A stretch of 64,000 nt of DNA from Rhynchonema sp. JSB1_4 (Eukaryota; Nematoda; Chromadorea; Monhysterida; Xyalidae), in the NCBI GenBank assembly GCA_030248065.1, contig JASAMV010005179.1, positions 1 to 64,000 of the forward strand. Direction: 5' to 3'. Under the pieces are notes generated by a model, which was not told the origin of the DNA, did not search any database, and saw only the letters and a program-made list of their open reading frames with translations. A program made the translations under genes and the position numbers. This document shows positions 59,342 to 64,000 of this stretch, piece after piece (position 1 is the first letter of the stretch; each line of letters opens with the position of its first letter).

Positions 59342-60877
59342 GCCCTCCTCAAGCCCAAGCTAACGCCCTCCCAACTCCACGCCCTTATCCCCAGCCAACA
59401 CAAATGCTCCACCCCCACTCCCTACGCCCTCATCAAAACCCACAAACCCGCCCGCCCCCTTCGTCTCATCACCCCTACCATCCCGTTTCCCACCTACCCC
59501 CTCTCCAAGCAACTCCATCGTGTCCTCACCCCCGCCGTCCAACAAATCCCCCATCGTATCATCAACTTCACAGACCTCGTTTCTCAACTGCGATCCCTTC
59601 CCCTCACCCCCACGACCCAAATCATCTCAATGGATGTCAAAGCCCTCTATGACAGCGTTGATACGTCCCACTTCATCCAAATCCTCCCTGACATCCTCAC
59701 TCGCACCGAACACCATTGGCGTCCTCTCACCCCCCTGCTCAGCTCTCTTTCGATCGCTGACATCGTTGAGCTATTTCGCATCGTGTTCGACACCGCATTT
59801 CTACAGTTCAACAACGTCATCTACCGTCAACACTCTGGCTGCCCAATGGGTCACCCGTTGAGTTGTGCGGTCAGTGATCTCTACATGTTCGCCCTCGAAG
59901 AAACGCTTCTCTCTGACCCCAACATCTCTCAACCCATCCTCTACGGTCGTTTCGTCGATGATACGATTGTTATTTTCAAATGTGTTGAGGATATACAACC
60001 GTTCGTTGACAAAGCCAACAACATTTTCCAGACCATTCAGTTCACAACTGAACACACTGTCAACGGTCAGCTCAGCTTTCTTGACATAAACATTACGCAA
60101 CGCAACACGCACATTGAAACATCAGTCTTCCGAAAAGCAAACAATTCCGGCCGAACATTGCCAGCTTCGTCGTTTGTGGACATGAGCACCAAACGTGCTC
60201 TTATCAGCTGTCTCAGGAAACGCGCAGATCGCTACTGCATCGATCCTGAAACATTACGCGCTGAACATGACTACATCATTTCGCAACTCAAACGCAACGG
60301 CTACGGTCACCAGTTCATCACACAACAATTAACTCGCCCTGACAATCAGGCCATCAAATGCACAAACAGAATGTCAATACCATTTGACGGGAACATCTCA
60401 CATCAACTCAAAAGGTACATGCGCACACACCACGACACTCAACTGGTGTTCAGCAAGCAACAAACGCTGCGGGGGCTCCTCTACTACAAACGTAACACCA
60501 ACACCCAAGTCACAGACAGTCGCAATTGCGTGTATGAATTAACGTGTTCATGTCCACAAGGCTACACATACATCGGCTCTACCACACGAACCCTAAAACA
60601 GCGCGTGCAAGAACACATCAATGGCACCACCAAGCAAAACAACAATGCCTCAGGCATGACCATTCATATGCGCACACATCAATGTACAGTGCAACACGTA
60701 AAGGTGCTAGACCACTGTAACACAGAAAAACAACTGCGTGTTATGGAGTCGGCCTTTATTCTCGCTCGCAATCCATACATCAACAGAGCACTGAAACCCA
60801 ACAATAGCCAATATCTGTATCAAAATGCCACTTGTTTATCTGACTGTTTTGCACCTTGTTTGCGTTTTCTGAAATGA
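59321..60877 (+). CDS. Penelope-like element polyprotein: reverse transcriptase plus GIY-YIG endonuclease (5'-truncated)
   Basis: 518 codons. RT motifs in order: YALIKTHKPARPLRLI, ISMDVKALYDSV (first catalytic Asp), GCPMGHPLSCAVSDLYM, and YGRFVDDTIVIF (catalytic DD, the VDD form). The C-terminal part has the GIY-YIG endonuclease (CVYELTCSCPQGYTYIGSTT then RTLKQRVQEHI). The first few codons, including ATG 59321, lie in the inverted fragment 58731-59341, so the start is fortuitous. The element proper begins near 59342 and lacks the usual N-terminal region. The 3' end is near 61016, where similarity to the second copy stops. An intact long frame implies fairly recent insertion. Confidence 0.93.
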   Translation: MVWKMLLALLKPKLTPSQLHALIPSQHKCSTPTPYALIKTHKPARPLRLITPTIPFPTYPLSKQLHRVLTPAVQQIPHRIINFTDLVSQLRSLPLTPTTQIISMDVKALYDSVDTSHFIQILPDILTRTEHHWRPLTPLLSSLSIADIVELFRIVFDTAFLQFNNVIYRQHSGCPMGHPLSCAVSDLYMFALEETLLSDPNISQPILYGRFVDDTIVIFKCVEDIQPFVDKANNIFQTIQFTTEHTVNGQLSFLDINITQRNTHIETSVFRKANNSGRTLPASSFVDMSTKRALISCLRKRADRYCIDPETLRAEHDYIISQLKRNGYGHQFITQQLTRPDNQAIKCTNRMSIPFDGNISHQLKRYMRTHHDTQLVFSKQQTLRGLLYYKRNTNTQVTDSRNCVYELTCSCPQGYTYIGSTTRTLKQRVQEHINGTTKQNNNASGMTIHMRTHQCTVQHVKVLDHCNTEKQLRVMESAFILARNPYINRALKPNNSQYLYQNATCLSDCFAPCLRFLK

Positions 60878-61396
60878 TGTCTTGTGACAACCGGTTCCTA
60901 TCTCTCTTTTTGTTGATTTTAGCCCTGACGAGGACACTATTGAGTGTCGAAAATTCGGCAATATATTCTGTGTATTGGAATTTGGTGCTGTTCGTCTCTC
61001 AAAGACACACAACAACAAAAATTGAAAGTTTTACAATGAGAGGCCCACATTCAAAGATTGGTTTCAATCAAGACATTGATGCAACTCACTCAACAAGGCC
61101 CTCTTGGTCGGCTCGGTGCCAAATGTGCCGACGATCATAAGTAAGCCAGTGATCAACAGTTGAAAGTATCTTTTCGGCCACATGTCAAATATTCAATGGT
61201 GATACAGAAACGATAATTACAGACAAACGCTGAAACAAAAAGCTGAAGTCAGGCTATTGTGCTCACACAAAAGGAGGCCGTAACGCAAAACCATAATCAT
61301 GTCATGCCGTAAGTTTGGGCTGGGGGTTGTTTTTAAGCTCTGATCTCAGTGTTTCCGCGTGTCAAAAGTGGTCGCAGTTCTAACCACATACGGTAT

Positions 61397-61731
61397 GTAT
61401 AGTCCGTAAATCAGCTCATGACACTTTTTTCTGCTGCTGGCTGATTTGTTCCCTTCCTCCACGTTCAAATGAAAGAGAAATTGAGTTTCCGAAAAACATT
61501 GTTTTTTGCTCCTAAATTTTGAGTTTTATGAAATCCACGTGTTTTAACCATATTAATTTAATTTAATTTTAAATTTGATCGAATTCAATCCTTTTCGACA
61601 CATTCTATCATTTTTTTAGTTTTTTTGCAAAATCGGTCCCACTCAATTTCTCTTTCAATTAGAACGTGGAGGAACGGAACAAACCAGCCAGCAGCAACAC
61701 AAAGTGTCATGAGCTGATGGACGGACTATAC
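61397..61731. mobile_element. 335-bp MITE with GTATAGTCCGT inverted ends
   Basis: The left end GTATAGTCCGTAAATCAGCT then CATGACACTTT is mirrored by AAAGTGTCATGAGCTGATGG then ACGGACTATAC. Inverted homology extends about 100 bp (CTCCACGTTC, AAGAGAAATTGAGT). The centre is AT-rich. No clear target duplication. Related to 52410-52697. Confidence 0.8.
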
Positions 61732-62894
61732 CTACGTGCTCATGTTTTATTTGTACCCACGGCACTTGCGGTTTCAAAATGAATAATTTGAAAAACCAAC
61801 ATCACATGCAGTGCGACACCACACACATGGGGCCGGTTCGGTTGGTCCAGAGAGCGGAAGGCCGGACGCAGCTTCCGTGAATCACGGGGCCGAGCTCAAA
61901 AAATGATCAATTAGAGGGCTTCCGGGGCACATGAGCGTCGTGTTTGAGTTGAAATTTCTTTTGAAAGAAGACACCATAAGCTGATCTGATGTGCCATAGC
62001 TTGTGGTTGGCTTTTTGTTCAAAGTCAGCCAGCCGGAGGCTTATTATGATCCGCCCGTCCGTCACTCAGCTGAGAGCACTGCATCTTTGTTAAAACTAAA
62101 TTTAGTCTTATTGTTGTGCGATGACACTGCGAAAATAAACATCAGTACCTTTTCAGCTGCAACACCAGAGAATTGGATGACAGCAAATGCTTGCGCGCTC
62201 AACTGTCGTTTGACGCCCCGCGGTAAGCAGCGCAGAATGCAAACTCATTCATGAACAGGTCACAGCCGATAAGTTTCTACAGCATGGTTCAATGGAAACT
62301 CAAGCCACGGGCATTTGGTAACTCACATGAACATTTATTTCAAAAAGGCTCCAGGGTGGGAGCAAACACACACAAACCGGTCTCTATTAATCGGTGAGCC
62401 GTGGAACTGCAAACACGCATTTTTCTGGTAAACAAAGTGCTATACCTAGAAACTGAAAATAGCGGCTCAAAACAGGCAATGCAACCATTGATGAAAGCTT
62501 GAATGACACATCATACCAGAGGACACGTGACAAGTGAGTTGGGTAACATGAAGCCCAAGATTATTCAGACATTTCGAGAGACACAGGAAGGCACACGTAG
62601 ACCAAGAAGAGACATACGTGTTTCCTGAGGAACGAACACAGCATAATGAAAAGGGTAAGTGAGCCTTGAAATTGTCACACGATTCGGGACTCAAAAAGCA
62701 CATGCGTCTTGCGTTTCAGGCGCACGTGAGCACCTAATACGCAGATTTAGCAGAGAGTGAGGCAAGGCGTGGTGGTGGGCTGGTGCGTTTGGCGTGTTTG
62801 TTAGATAAAGCGATATACACGCCTGGCTCGGTGTGTGCTCCATAAATAAAAAAGAGTAAAAACTCGCAGGCGCTTCAGAGAAATTAGGAAGGAT
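61732..62894. other. Non-coding region, nothing recognised
   Basis: About 1.16 kb with short featureless frames and no repeats that I can identify. Confidence 0.35.
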
Positions 62895-62989
62895 TTAGCG
62901 CCCGGGCGGGCATGCCAGCGCGTGTGTAACCCAGTCGGGTAACCATGTATGGCGACCGGTGCCAGTAGTAGTGGACTGATGTTTATTTG

Positions 62990-63561
62990 GCATCGCTGGA
63001 TTGCGCCCTGCACTCACACCGACTGCCAGGATGGGCTCGTGTTCTCCGAAACGAAAAAACAATCGCGCCGCGCACGAAAAGTGCACATTGAACAGCGCAT
63101 CCGGCACGAAAGTTCGCACCAGCACTAATTTAGTTAATGCTCATTTGCTTTAAAAGTGCCACACTGGCAACGATATTCGTGCGTTAAAGTCACCGGCGCA
63201 TTACAAACACCCACGTGGGGAAGGAACGGGAATGACTTCTCGAGAGGACGATAATGAAAAGAAAGCATCCGGTCATTCAAAAAGAAAACGATCAGGTGGC
63301 GCGAGCATGGGGCCAAAGCATCTCACATTGAAAACAAATGGAAGATCAAGTCACACACACGCAGTCGTTGACCAGTTGTGCAGGCATGCCCAGTTCACGG
63401 GTTACTGTGGTGCCTTGGAGTGTCATCAACCTGATACCACCGGAACACATTTGCCGGATGATGCGAGATAATGCAAATACTGTCGCCGGTTTGGGTGCCC
63501 ACATCCTGGGGCGCATGTTTGCACACCGCGCCGGTTCTTTCTTGATCAGAGACAGAGGGTG
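62990..63561 (-). pseudogene. Weak nucleoside-diphosphate-kinase-like signal, possibly decayed or multi-exon
   Basis: After an acceptor at 63562-63564, the minus strand reads HPLSLIKKEPA..., FALSRIIRQMCSGGIRLMTL. Then, in other frames, FHYRPLEKSFPFLPHVGVCN (about 63180-63250) and LVRTFVPDALFNVHF... RLFF (about 63035-63120). In order these loosely parallel the LIKP, helix, FY..PFF..GP and N.VH..D...E..FF segments of NDK domains (NME7 type). The frames differ, stops intervene and the splice junctions are unresolved. It may be a pseudogene or coincidence. Confidence 0.22.
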
Positions 63562-64000
63562 CTGCAATAAAGTGGAGCCCATTAAACGAACGGCCGCGAT
63601 GTGATGCGATTTGATGATAAACGCGCATAAACTTGAAGGGTTATGTGCCGATTTGGGGCTGCACGTGGACGGAAACTTATTTTTGATGCCACGGCGTCGG
63701 GTGCTGTCCTCATCTTGTACATTTTGGCTGCACGCGTGCTAGTGCACTTGCCTAAATGCATTATTTATTTTTCGAGGGCATATACATACCCATGCCCATA
63801 TAGCTAGTCAGCCTCACGTCATCATAACTTTGTGCGTGCGACCGCATAAAAATTGGGTGGAATCAGGAACTGCACCTTTGAAAGATGACACATCTCGAGC
63901 TGGTTTATCTGTCAAAAACACACCTACCGCAGCCCATATGGTAAGCAACATGGCACTCAAGGATGGGTAAGTTGCTTTTTGAGGGTTTTAATGAATGCCG
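63562..64000. other. Window end; possible plus-strand exon at 63866-63968
   Basis: A frame reading ..PLKDDTSRAGLSVKNTPTAA is followed by a GGTAAGTT donor near 63968, which could be the first exon of a gene running off the window. No family is recognised. Confidence 0.2.

Noticed and set aside
59245..59652. Proline-rich 135-codon frame overlapping the Penelope frame
   Set aside because: Out-of-frame shadow of the C-rich 5' part of the reverse-transcriptase frame.

Overview
The window comes from an invertebrate animal genome. Protein-coding genes are split into many short exons with AG-ending introns, and the gene content is metazoan: a ciliary IFT protein, two SR splicing factors, a PLAAT/LRAT-type acyltransferase, a Spen-family regulator and a nicotinic-type Cys-loop receptor. 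A Penelope-like retroelement and many small TIR elements are also present. The phylum cannot be fixed from sequence alone. A small-genome ecdysozoan such as a nematode is compatible, but that is inference. No tRNA, rRNA, CRISPR array or operon was seen.

Layout. Positions 1-2026 (+) hold the 3' end of a multi-exon membrane protein I do not recognise. 2483-5952 (+) is a complete 17-exon IFT56/TTC26 gene. 6169-7246 (-) is a 5-exon PLAAT/LRAT-like gene with its catalytic His, His and Cys intact. 8311-14236 and 15004-17710 (+) are tandem SRSF4/5/6-type SR genes. The first carries a 3.7 kb intron full of nested hAT-type MITEs with exact target duplications. 18415-20990 (-) and 22022-23904 (+) are head-to-head paralogues encoding secreted Kelch-repeat proteins.

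25763-49967 (+) is one very large Spen/SHARP gene with 4 RRMs and a C-terminal SPOC domain. Its 9.4 kb first intron contains a 3.6 kb long-TIR element, and a later intron contains a 644 bp foldback element in a TTAA site. 51111-55704 (-) is a cation-type Cys-loop receptor subunit whose 5' exon(s) I could not find. Just upstream of its known exons lies a Penelope-like element cluster (55890-61016). One antisense Penelope copy there has been split by a 2.44 kb insertion that carries a FLYWCH-like zinc-finger gene. 61-64 kb is mostly non-coding, with one MITE and a weak nucleoside-diphosphate-kinase-like signal.

The most unusual signal is a short DNA word, TGATGTTTCA/TGAAACATCA. Its 9-base core occurs about 33 times in 64 kb on both strands, where about 0.5 is expected by chance. 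It appears near splice donors, at splice acceptors, inside exons, between genes and inside the Penelope element, but is absent from the SR-gene block and from the large transposon. The window also shows relaxed 5' splice sites (+3/+4 poorly conserved, +5 G usually kept). All gene models here were assembled by eye from reading frame, splice-site phase and family resemblance; transcript data would be the decisive test.
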